From NCBI GenBank assembly GCA_018524725.1, contig JAEUWP010000142.1:1-34391 (forward strand): DNA of 34,391 nt, given 5' to 3'. The position numbers and the translations under genes are program-made. Each line of letters begins with the position of its first letter. Within the stretch, counting starts at the first letter, position 1. The stretch is from Podaxis mareebaensis. Taxonomy: Eukaryota > Basidiomycota > Agaricomycetes > Agaricales > Agaricaceae. Positions 8,912 to 18,053 of the stretch are shown one piece after another. The notes beneath the pieces are model-generated. The model was not told where the DNA came from, did not search any database, and worked only from the letters and a program-made list of their open reading frames with translations.

Positions 8912-9934
8912 GTATGTGTGTGTTGGATATTGCAGTTCGGGTATTGTACAACCAGATGAAAGCCCTACGTACGTGTGGGATTATGGGCACGAAGTCGAGT
9001 GAGGGCCACAGGGGGGAGACGTACCGAGAAAACAAAATTTTTCCCATTTCAGAAATCCCGGATTCCAGATCACCCTGTTACACATTTCCTAGGTCCTCAT
9101 TCCAGCATTTTTCAACGTTCATGGACGGCGGGGTGGACGACGAATGCAGAGACGAGTGCAAATTGTGAATTGATCCTTCTGACTTTCATTATTGGTGGTG
9201 GCCGGTAGGTAGGAGAAGGGAGCAAGTCGTTGAGAAAGTTTGGGTTGAAAAGCTCTGGCATAGGAAGAATGAATTTTGGCTGATCCGGACGAGGACTTCC
9301 ATGAATGTGTACCTTGCCCCTCCGATGGTTTGTCTGACCAGAAAAAGGTAAGAGGACGCGTCTAAACGCGTCCGTGGCCGGCGTCCTCGACATTGGATCA
9401 AATGAGTCACGGGAATGTTGGATCAACAACCGTGAATCAGTGATACGCAATTTCAATTACTGTAATTGATTTTGTGGCTGGGCACAACAAACTTCTGGTC
9501 GTATCGCGTATGAACAAGTCATAAAATCCGTGCATATTTCCAGTGTCAATGTATACAAATGTCGCATATCTACTTGTGCGAAGCATGGCTCTTAGCGCAA
9601 CCCTCTAACAGGCGTTAAGATGTATATGTCATAAGTTTCAGTGGTAAATATGCTAAACGCGGAAGAGTAAACAAGCGACTAGTACTTAGTGGCAAATGAG
9701 TCATGTATCTATCCAACACGGAGCCGGAAGGTGGTTCCGTGGCATGGCCCTTCACCATCGTCGAGAGCGTGGCGGGCAGTGGGGACTCCGAACCTGAGGG
9801 GAGGGGCATTTAAAGGCTTAGGACCAAGTCTCTAGTTTCACTAATACGGTTGAGTATTATTATTGCTCTATGGAGAAACGAAGAGCGCTATAAATTGAGA
9901 CGAGACGGAGTCAAACCAGGCCCTCACTAAAACA
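8912..9934. other. Intergenic, possible upstream exons only
   Basis: A minus-strand open stretch at about 9394-9190 (MSRTPATDAFRRV ... LFNPNFLNDLLPSPTYRPPP) is moderately protein-like and could be a 5' exon of the gene at 7910-8657. A GTACGT...CGTAG intron-like segment follows at about 9024-8966. Nothing else is supportable. 9457-9934 holds no recognisable gene. Confidence 0.25.
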
Positions 9935-10150
9935 TCAATAACTCCGAAGAGACTTGCAACACGTCCAACACAGCTTATGCTGCTCAAGACGCCAGCCATC
10001 CGGACAATCAAGCGGTTCCAACTCCCAGCATCCATGACATTCAGCATTGCCCGAACGGAACTTTGGTTTCTTTGAGTTTGCGGTGACCGTCGTTGCAGAC
10101 AACAATAAAAGAGTCGTAAGGATGAGGCTGAGGCTGAGGAAGGATTTCAT
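9935..10150 (-). CDS. Secreted six-cysteine (CWxCC) protein, single module, 71 aa
   Basis: The ATG at 10148-10150 starts a strong signal peptide (MKSFLSLSLILTTLLLLS...TVTA). One module follows: C-x2-C-x6-CPDG-x8-CWTCC (ECHGCW, DCPDG, LCWTCC). The CPDG...CW.CC order makes it a diverged relative of the CPxGEAPTGxEGCWGCC modules, like the 1598-1810 protein. The mature part is basic at both ends (SKKPKFR and CCKSLRSY). Upstream in the leader a GTAAGT donor lies at about 10290-10295, and GCCGCAG precedes the ATG by eight bases, so a leader intron like that of its relatives is likely. It lies about 0.9 kb upstream of, and divergent from, the first SDR gene. Its function is unknown. Confidence 0.65.
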   Translation of the reverse strand: MKSFLSLSLILTTLLLLSATTVTANSKKPKFRSGNAECHGCWELEPLDCPDGWRLEQHKLCWTCCKSLRSY

Positions 10151-10938
10151 GACGATGGTCTGCGGCAGAACAAAACGCAGCGGGTGAGGGTCAAACGATG
10201 TGGATAGGGATAAAGGCGAACTGGAAAATAGGAGCTAAAACCTGGTGAGGAGAGAAGCCTTAGGTGAGCGTTCGAGAGGTCAATAGAGACTTACGGATTG
10301 TCCTGCAATAAACGTTGTAGCTTCGACGTTCAAAAAAAAAGCTTGGTGAGTTGGTGGTGAAGACGCCGGGGTTGGGCTTGCAGCGCTGCTGGCGGATGGC
10401 GGTAAGCGAACAAGTGAGGGATTTAATAGTCTATGCCAAGAATAGAACGCATTATTTTCAAAACCCCATCACTGCATCAAAAATCAATATTTCAATTGCC
10501 TGATTATTACAATGAAGAAACAATGAATGGCGCCGTTCCTGTATATCATAGCAAGACTTCCGTCTATATTTTTCAGAGGTTGCTTTTAAGCCCGCGCGGA
10601 GCTGTTCCAGCACCATCTGGAAAAAAACCACGCCCTTTGTGTCACAGGGAATCAGAACAGGATCGAATAACGTAAATTACCTTCAGCACTCTGATCACCT
10701 GGACTGCCTTAGGTCATGTAACAGCGAAGGACTATTCAGAGGAACGTTGGAGCGAAAGATAACGCGCTGATGCTAAGAAGAACGTTGAGGAGTAGACCTC
10801 AAAACGAGGTCATTTGACCTATTATCATTGGCAACGAGAAGAATTCTTCCCACCAAAACATAAGTAGGGACCAAACATCTCAGTCATCCTGAGTTCTATC
10901 GGCCATGAGGCCTTCGACGGCATGTCCACTAGAATAAG
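10151..10938. other. Divergent intergenic region between secreted gene and SDR gene
   Basis: It contains the 5' leader of the 9935 gene (to about 10330) and a possible TATTAAAT promoter element on the minus strand near 10421-10428. The rest is the upstream region of the SDR gene. No further gene is seen. Confidence 0.4.
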
Positions 10939-10946
10939 TATATATA
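10939..10946 (+). promoter_or_regulatory. TATA box of SDR gene 1
   Basis: TATATATA followed by GG, 115 nt upstream of the ATG at 11054. This is a usual distance for a TATA-containing fungal promoter with a leader of about 80 nt. Confidence 0.55.
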
Positions 10947-11053
10947 GGCAGGGAGCCATAGAAGACTGTCACCGAGTACATTGATAGCTCACTCGTACTC
11001 CCCATCTCTCGGTCCTTGCAAGCACCTACTGTCGCTAGTCTGTCTAGTTGCAA

Positions 11054-12139
11054 ATGTCCGCCCCGGTACAATCCCCACTCATCGCAAGGGATGCACTCGC
11101 CACTAGAGTCATCCCCGAGATGGTGTTCTCGCAAGCGGACAATCCGTTGACAGCCCCTATCCCTACACCTGAGGGTCTAACTCCCACTGAGAGGGCCATC
11201 CGTCGGTTCTCAATCAGCGGGAATGCCATCGGTGAGTTCCCTAACCACTATCCTGGTGTTCGTATGATAGATCCTGGTCATAGTGACCGGAGGTGCTGGC
11301 CATCTGGGCTTAACAATCATCCAAGGGCTTCTCGAACATGGAGCAACTGGGATAGCGATCTTTGACCTCTTGTCAACGATCACATCCGCACAATCCGAGA
11401 TTCAAAAGCTTGAGAGCGAGTTTCCGCAAGCGAAGATCATCACCTTGGAGGTCGATGTCACCGACGCGGGTGCACTGAGCAAGGCGGTCCAGGAAGTAAA
11501 ATCGAATTTGGGATCGATCGACCTATTACTTTGTTTTGCTGGAGTCCTCGCTAACAGGCATTCAGTGGACACCAGCCCTGAAGAATGGAGGAAGGTCTTG
11601 GAAGTCAATACGACAGGAAGTTGGCTTTGCGCCCAAGCAGTGTCCAAGTTCGCAAACGCTTTGAATCCCTTGTTCAGGAAGCTGATGAAATCAATAGGCA
11701 CATGATAGAACAGGGCCAGGGTGGAGCAATTCTCTTCGTAGCGTCAATCGCGGCGCACAACGTTTTGTATGGGACACCTCTGGCCCCCTATAGCGTTTCG
11801 AAAGCCGGGGTTTTACACTTGACGAGGTGCCTTGCCGCGGAGTGGGCGCGCTACGGTATACGAGTGAACAGTATAAGCCCAGGGTATATGAAAACCGTCA
11901 TGAATGGTGGGAATGCTTTGGAGCCTACTAGGAAGCTCTGCGCTGAGCGGAATCCGATGGGGAGGATGGGGGAACGAGAGGAGCTAGTGGGAGCAGTCAT
12001 ATTCTTGTGTAGTCGATTTGCTGCAAGGTACATTACAGGTGAAGACATTCTGGTCGACGGTGAGTTTGTATCGTATTTTAGCCGACAAGGGTCACTGCTC
12101 ACCGGGACGTTTGTCATAGGCGGGGGAAGCATTTTCTGA
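11054..12139 (+). CDS. Short-chain dehydrogenase/reductase, polyol/sugar type (copy 1), 307 aa
   Basis: Exons: 11054-11231, 11284-11647, 11698-12059 and 12120-12139 (924 nt). All introns are GT-AG, 50-60 nt. After a 59-residue N-terminal extension the Rossmann motif TGGAGHLG lies at residues 61-68. The catalytic tetrad of classical SDRs is visible as N168, S197, Y212 and K216 (YSVSK). The usual NNAG motif is replaced by CFAG. The C-terminus is VDGGGSIF, reached only by splicing the last 20-nt exon. The fold and the RVNSISPGY segment resemble fungal NAD(P)-dependent sorbose reductase and D-arabinitol/mannitol dehydrogenase-like SDRs, so a cytosolic polyol or ketose redox role is likely. The exact substrate cannot be told. 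The paralogue at 16710 has the same exon lengths. Intron 3 (60 nt) has no in-frame stop, so retention would give a longer C-terminus. Confidence 0.9.
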
Positions 12140-12357
12140 GCTATTACTTGAGAATATTTGGGACCGAGTACCTCACCGAACGTTGAGAGGAGGAAGGAAA
12201 TGCACAATACAATCACCCAGTATTTGAGGATGCAGCATGATACGTATCTAGTCTAAGACATGTACTCGAACGGTTGCAGTAGCCTAAACAGCGCAAATGA
12301 TTCCAAACAAGACCTATCGCTGGAGCGTGACAGTAGTACGCGTGACAGGCGCGTTTA

Positions 12358-13253
12358 ATGAGCGTTCCCCCTCTTCTCATCTGTGAGGCCCTGGGCTTCT
12401 CTCCACAACTCCTCCTCGACGATATCATCAACGTTGCCAACCAGGCTGTACAAGATGGTGTAAATGGAATGGAAGAATTCCTCCAGAAATGGACAGACCA
12501 ACGCGCTGAGAAACTTGGTGGAGACTGGGACGGCACTCAGGAAGTCGAACAGGGACTCGTCGCCTTCCAAACCCTGCTCGAGTACCACACAGACATCGCA
12601 TTCGACTTCTTTGAGGCTTGGTCACTGCGGAATATCTTTGCGATTCCACCTGACCTACCCATCGTTCTCCCTCATCAAGAAAATCTCGATCTCACGGCAA
12701 CACCAGAACGCGAGCAGGAATTGATGGACGAAGTTGAGCAACTCCGAAAAAAGATCGATGCGGTATGCACCAAACCGCGTTCTCGTGTCCACACTGCTCT
12801 GACCTATGCTAGCAACGAAAACTTAAACGCGTTCTGAACCGTGCTCTTCGCGTATCTGCTCTCCAACGGCGTCGATCCGAACAACGACTCGCCCAGCTTT
12901 CTGTCCTCGAACATCCCTCCCTCGATACCCTCACTACTCTGCCTAATAACCTAGAGGCCATGTACAATGCATGCTCATCATTAGAGCCCCTCGATGCTGC
13001 AACTGTCTCGACACTTACCCAAGTTGAGCTTTCGGAGCCTGGTAAGCGCCCATGGGAATCAACAAAGAGTGGTTACCTCAAGTGGGCTACCGAGAGGCTA
13101 CTTGCTAAGGCGAAAGAACAAGAGGGTAGGAGCGGTGAGGTCACAAATTTGGTGGATCGCATGGACCAGGTTGGACGAGCAGAGAGGCTGAGAAAGGCTA
13201 TTGAAGTCACGGAGAACGCACGGGAGAGCCTGGGAGCTCTGGATGAAGAATGA
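12358..13253 (+). CDS. MIS12: Kinetochore protein Mis12/Mtw1-type, 281 aa
   Basis: Exons: 12358-12762 and 12813-13253. The 50-nt GT-AG intron is phase 0, with a CTGAC branch site and a GCTAG acceptor. The N-terminal segment EALGFSPQLLLDDIINVANQ followed by GMEEFLQKW matches the Mis12 family signature, in which a G-F-x-P-Q stretch opens a helical domain. It continues with GLVAFQTLLE...DFFEAW. A coiled-coil-prone region spans about residues 120-165 (REQELMDEVEQLRKKIDA, then QRKLKRVLNRALR). The C-terminal third is also helical. Mis12/Mtw1 is a subunit of the MIND (Mis12) complex, which links CENP-C and the inner kinetochore to Ndc80 and Spc105/KNL1 in the nucleus. The start is set by the conserved distance from ATG to the GF-P motif. 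It lies only 218 nt downstream of SDR gene 1 on the same strand. Confidence 0.85.
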
Positions 13254-13490
13254 ATGCGAGCACCCCTTGAGCTATTTAATATCTGTATATATGTATCAAC
13301 CAGTAACTAACTCAGGATGACTACAACAGTGTAAACTATCGAACGTCGTTAAATTCCTTCGTGTTTCTTCTACGACAACATTCGGCTTGTCGAGTTTTTT
13401 TTTCCTAGCCCTAGAAAACTAGCTACTTGGCTGTTGTCGGGAACGCGTTGGGGCTACAGGCACGATCCGAAGTATTACACTTGACATACA

Positions 13491-13680
13491 GGGGAAGCAT
13501 CCTCTGAGCTACTTAATAATTGCACGCTCATAGGAGGAAAAACGCACAATGCGATCGCCCGGTGCTCGGGGATCTTGCATGACACACATCTAGAGGCATA
13601 TACCCTAATAGTGGCATGGTATATGCAGATGCCCTAGAACAGCAGCACTAGTCGATGTGCGGCGTCCAATGCGTTTAATG
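13491..13680 (+). repeat. Relic copy of the SDR 3' end / Mis12 5' junction
   Basis: This aligns with 12124-12360. It starts with GGGGAAGCAT, the last SDR exon including a conserved TGA, and continues through the spacer (GGAGGAAR..., CACAAT, a diverged GGATnnnGCATGA block, CATCTAG). It ends in GCGTTTAATG, the Mis12 start context with its ATG kept. Similarity stops within about 25 bases after that ATG. It is too short to encode anything. The flanking stretch 13254-13490 shows no gene. Confidence 0.7.
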
Positions 13681-15231
13681 TGGCGGCCTCCCTTCAAGCT
13701 CGTAAGTTCTATTCTCTTCCTGAGTCCGGATCAATTCAATGGTCTGCGACCCGTCTATAGAGCCATTGAGGGACCAGTCAGGTTGAGTCCTTTTTAGAAT
13801 TTCGTTATGCAACGTTTGAACTTTCGTACGACAAGGCGACTTGAGAGTACTCGCACTATGTGTTCGTCCGAGTAATGCTCTAATCTGATGAACGGTGAAG
13901 CTACTTGCCGAATCTCGTAGGCGTTTTTGGTAACCGTAAGATGGTATTTACGTCATAGGTCAGGTAATGTCGCCACTGCGGCGCTCTCAGTAGCGATGGC
14001 AAGCTCACTGTATGCAATGGGGATGGAGAAGAGGAAGTCACCGACGGCGTGCGAGAGGATCGGAGGTCGTTGGTGGTGTGGCGCATGAGGTCCTAGTAGA
14101 AGACTGGTTACGAATTCGATAGCCGAAGTTGCCGGCTATAGTGGTTTTTGCAGGGGAGTGGTATGCAGGCGTCAGCTGGGATGTGCTCGCGCCTTCTAAA
14201 TCGTGAGAGTTGCATAGACGGTAAGCAATCGACCCGAAGGATTTTCGCCACAAGCTCCTCGGAATAGAATAAGAAATCAACGGCACAATTGTTTGTTATA
14301 TTTAATTCACACCGCCCTCTACTGCCGAATGATGGATCACGTCTGTGGGTAGACGATATTTCTGTGAATCGGAGTACTAAACATTTTTAAAATCCTTCTG
14401 TCAACGAGTGTAAATCTTGGAATAAATGTCCATATACTCAACATTTGGCCTACTAATGAGCCACCACAACAGTTATAAAAGGGCAGATTTATAGGTGTAA
14501 CCGTGAGCTTAATGTAGCCTATGAAGAATCCTGTGTAGTTGATTGCGATGTCCAACAGGTCATGAAATATGACCTACCTGCTATCTTTATGGGTAGTTAA
14601 TCATTTAGAGTCAGTCCGCAAGCACCTCTTCTTTTGTGGCTTAGGACTCACAGAGGAACCTTCTTTTCCATTTCAACAGCGGTTCCGAAAGTCATTGTTG
14701 ACATGAAGTATGCTCTTCGATCTATCAGCTGCACCATCCGCAGCGAAATGGGACGTGCTATACTTAATAAAGATTCGGACGTTCAGTGACCAAACGCCCG
14801 GAAGCCATTATCTAGTGTTCCCCACAGAACGTTTCGTGGTCTCGGCTATTCGCCCCGTCGCCAATGACCTTTCTTTTCCTGTTCCAAAGGGCCTCCGTGA
14901 CGAGAATCCCTGACGTCGCGGAGCTCACTGTTTGCAGTGGTTGCATTTATGGTTTGGCTTCCTTTCGTACGATTGGTTTCGCGAAAGTTCACTGCAGCTG
15001 CTATGCTGTAGTTCCATGCAGACACGTTACCAATCGAAGGCGAGTTAAGTAAAGAGATAATTCATTGGAGGATTTCGGCTTATCCAGCGTCATATTTTTC
15101 GCCCTGATCCAGTTAGACAGGAAATATGGAAGCTCTCATCGTGTCGGTACCTTTCCAATCCTGTATCGCATGAAAGGGAGAATTGTAGCCCAGTGAACGG
15201 CACTAGTTACGTGAATTCGGCTCTGGTCGAG
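13681..15231. other. Intergenic; contains the inverted upstream region of the secreted-repeat unit
   Basis: No gene is recognised. About 14920-14962 matches the reverse complement of 4676-4717 (GGAGCTCACnGT, then TTGCATTT, then GGCTnCCTTT). It sits 430 nt upstream of the 15350 ATG, against 473 nt for the 3781 locus. The promoter region of this gene therefore belongs to the same duplicated unit, in inverted orientation. ORFs such as 14337-14555 (minus) and 14710-14913 (plus) lack supporting features. Confidence 0.45.
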
Positions 15232-15239
15232 TATTAAAG
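15232..15239 (+). promoter_or_regulatory. TATA-like box of the 15350 gene
   Basis: TATTAAAG followed by TGAGTC, aligned with the TATAAAA blocks of the 3781 and 5683 loci. It lies 118 nt upstream of the ATG. Confidence 0.6.
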
Positions 15240-15349
15240 TGAGTCTCGTCCAGAGACTCTCACTCAGAGCCACAGTCGCCCTATCCCCAGGTTAGTCGAA
15301 CATTGCCTAACCTCGAGAGCTAGACTCACCATGAACTACTTCCGCAGAT

Positions 15350-15895
15350 ATGAAGACTTCCTTCGTCGCCGCCATCCTCGTCGCCATTATCGGTGTCAAC
15401 GGTCTCCCAAGCCCGCAGTCGTCCGATAACTGTATCGCACTCTGCCAGGAAGTCAAACCGGAATGCCCTCCAGGTGAAGCCCCTACCGGTTCCGAAGGCT
15501 GCTGGGGCTGCTGCGAGCCTGTCAAGCCGCCGACTATATGCCTGCCTGTATGCCGCCCCGAGAAGCCAGAGTGTCCTTACGGTGAAGCGCCAACCGGCGG
15601 TGAGGGATGCTGGGGTTGCTGCGAGCCCGTCGCGCCGCCGACTATATGCACGCTCGAGTGCCGCCCAGAGAAGCCAGAGTGTCCCTACGGTGAGGCGCCA
15701 ACCGGCGGTGAGGGATGCTGGGGCTGCTGCCAGCCCGTCAAAACACCGATCCCTGTCGCCACCACGCCCAACGAGGGCGGCCCAGATGCTTGTTTGGCTG
15801 TTTGTCAGAAGGAAAAGCCAGAGTGTCCCGCTGGAGAAGCGCCAACTGGAGGAGAGGGATGTTGGGGATGTTGCCAGCCAGTTAAGAGCTCTTAG
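15350..15895 (+). CDS. Secreted protein with four tandem CWGCC six-cysteine modules, 181 aa (inverted paralogue)
   Basis: A signal peptide of about 18 residues (MKTSFVAAILVAIIGVNG) is followed by four modules of the form C-x3-C-x5-CP-x-GEAPTGxEGCWGCC, ending in E/Q-P-V. There are 24 module cysteines, all retained. Modules 1-3 are joined by short KPPT/APPT linkers and repeat every 36 residues. A spacer of about 16 residues (TPIPVATTPNEGG) precedes module 4. The start is confirmed by a 57-nt leader intron (15291-15347: GTTAGT donor, CCGCAG acceptor) that ends two bases before the ATG and removes an out-of-frame upstream ATG at 15331. It is the plus-strand paralogue of the 5683 and 3781 loci, 0.8 kb upstream of SDR gene 2. 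It is likely extracellular and disulfide-rich. Its function is unknown, and no established family is recognised. Confidence 0.85.
   Translation: MKTSFVAAILVAIIGVNGLPSPQSSDNCIALCQEVKPECPPGEAPTGSEGCWGCCEPVKPPTICLPVCRPEKPECPYGEAPTGGEGCWGCCEPVAPPTICTLECRPEKPECPYGEAPTGGEGCWGCCQPVKTPIPVATTPNEGGPDACLAVCQKEKPECPAGEAPTGGEGCWGCCQPVKSS
15527..15735 (+). repeat. Two 108-bp tandem module repeats
   Basis: Modules 2 and 3 of the 15350 protein are encoded by near-identical 108-bp units. The landmark GCCGACTATATG ends at 15540 and again at 15648, and GCGCCAACCGGCGGTGAGG recurs at the same spacing. They differ at scattered bases. Confidence 0.8.
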
Positions 15896-16709
15896 GTACT
15901 CAGGGATGAATGAGTGGTGTAGGAAATTGATGTTGTTCGCTTGATTTCTCGTCAATGCTATGTGCCGGTCCAAATGCGATAGTTCTGAGAGCCGACGTGG
16001 GAGCGGAATGGAACACCCCAACCTTTGTTCCGTTGTTTCCAGAAGGAAAGTCCGGAGGAGGACGAGGAGGACGAGGAATAGTACAAGCACTTGGACCATT
16101 TTATAAGTCTCGTCGTAACTTCAGATAGGCAAACGGCGACCAGGGCTAGCTCCTATGCTAATCTCTAGCGAGACCACAACACATCTGCCCCCCAGGTCAG
16201 AGTTGCCCTTAGTGTCGCTCTTGGCAATGCGGGTATGTTTGCAAGTTATAACTGGAAAAAAACGCAGAATTAGATGATAAGCACGAGCAGTTCCGATTTC
16301 CCCAAAGCCCCATACCGATCAAGCATGGTACATAATTTGATCCTAATAATAGCTCCTCGAAGCTATTTTGGCCTCAGGTATCTCCGCATGTCATGGTTCG
16401 GAGTCATCGACACGAAAATAGGTGGAGATGATCGTACTACTATTCAGAGCAACACTAATTTTTTTGGTTGCTAATCCTTATTAGTTAAAGCTATGAAGCG
16501 CGTGGATCCTTACACGCATAAAGATGTACGGTTATCCCAGGATTCGGAGAACATGGATTTCAGTCAGGTGTCTGATGTCTATTTCAGTACCCCAAGGAAA
16601 AATGCCAGCGAACACATCGATAACTCACGTGTACATCTAACAATGACTCCTCGATTTCAATGGATATCTTCCGCACATTTCTAAGTTCCTCGTCAGCCTC
16701 CTCCGTACA
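15896..16709. other. Intergenic between secreted-repeat gene and SDR gene 2
   Basis: The first 100 bases are the 3' flank of the 15350 gene, alignable in reverse complement to the 3' flank of 5683 (around 5640-5690). Small ORFs at 16274-16474 and 16493-16684 have no supporting features. No TATA box was identified for SDR gene 2. Confidence 0.4.
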
Positions 16710-17795
16710 ATGTCTGCACCTGCACAGTCCCCCCTTGTCCCTAGAGATGCGCTAGCCAAACGTGTAATCCCCGAGATGGTGTTATCACAAGCGAGCAATC
16801 CATTGACGGCCCCGATCCCGACGCCTGAAGGGCTGACTCCTGCTGAAAGGGCGATACGTCGCTTTTCAGTTAGCGGGAACGCAATAGGTGGGTTCTTCAG
16901 TCACAGTTTTCGTCTTATCATCACACATCTGCATCACAGTGACCGGAGGTGCTGGGCATCTGGGATTAGCAGCCATTCAGGGACTTCTCGAACATGGAGC
17001 GACAGGAATAGCGATTTTTGATCTTTTGACGACACTCGTGTCTGCGCAATCTGAGATCCAGAAGCTTCAGAAGGAGTTCCCTCAGGCAAAGATTCTTACT
17101 TTGGAGGTGGATGTCACGGATGAAAATATGGTAGACAAGGCGGTCCAAGAGGTGAAGTCGACATTGGGATCGATCGATATCTTACTTTGCTTTGCTGGAG
17201 TCGTCGCCAACACGCACGCGATAGACGTCCCGCCGGCAGAATGGAGGAGGGTAATGGAGATTAACACGACGGGGAGTTGGCTTTGTGCCCAAGCAGTGTC
17301 CAAGTTCGTATTGCACCAGAACCTCATGGTTTCGAAGCTGACGTGCGTTTCCAGACAGATGATAGCGCAGGGTCATGGTGGAAGTATCCTCTTTATAGCA
17401 TCGATCGCAGGGCATAGTGTCCTGTATCCGCAGCCTCAGGTGGCCTATAATGTGTCGAAAGCTGGGGTTTTACACTTGACAAGATGTCTTGCGGCAGAGT
17501 GGGCACGTTATGGTATCCGAGTAAACAGCATAAGCCCAGGGTACATGAACACCATCTTGAATACCGGAGATTCGCTAGCGCACGCAAGGAACATATGGGC
17601 TGACCGAAATCCGATGGGGAGGATGGGTGAACCAGATGAGCTAACGGGTGTGGTTATATTGTTGTGTAGCAGGTTTGCCGGGAGATATATCACGGGTGAG
17701 AATGTCACTGTCGATGGTGAGTTTACAGCATAGTTGGTAGACCAGGTGTTCGGCCCACTTACTGGAATGGTGTAGGTGGAGGAAATGTTTTCTAA
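16710..17795 (+). CDS. Short-chain dehydrogenase/reductase, polyol/sugar type (copy 2), 307 aa
   Basis: Exons: 16710-16887, 16940-17303, 17355-17716 and 17776-17795, giving 178, 364, 362 and 20 nt, the same lengths as copy 1. The 59-residue N-terminal extension, TGGAGHLG, catalytic Asn, Ser and YNVSK, and the C-terminal VDGGGNVF are all conserved. Intron 2 is 51 nt with no in-frame stop, so an unspliced reading stays open but would insert 17 residues after the active-site Asn region. Without the last splice the frame would end at 17733 in GEFTA. The GG-rich ending shared with copy 1 supports splicing to the final 20-nt exon. The enzyme class is certain and a sugar or polyol substrate is probable. 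The gene is 0.8 kb downstream of the secreted CWGCC gene, so a CWGCC gene precedes each SDR copy. Confidence 0.9.
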
Positions 17796-18053
17796 GAGGT
17801 GCTACTTGAAGTTGAGTGTTGTCGAGGGTTGATAAAATAAATCTTATATATCGGCCGGGGCTTGGGTTTTTCACAAGTTCCGTGAGGGAATAGACTACCT
17901 AGGAATCGTGTATCTGGGTGTTGGAACAACAATTGTGTAGCCGGATTTGCTTTGGGTACTACTTTGCTAGAACAAGGGCAAATGACAAGCATCGACAAAC
18001 AATTGCATCAGACGCCAGAGCGCTTAAGTCGTTGGCATTCACACTGCTTCACC

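Noticed and set aside
12428..12649. Alternative frames over the Mis12 exon
   Set aside because: The GF-P-Q motif, coiled coil and a clean phase-0 intron all support the plus-strand frame starting at 12358.
15326..16099. 257-codon minus-strand ORF opposite the 15350 gene
   Set aside because: It is an antisense shadow of the GC-rich repeated modules. The plus strand has the signal peptide, the leader intron and the conserved cysteines.
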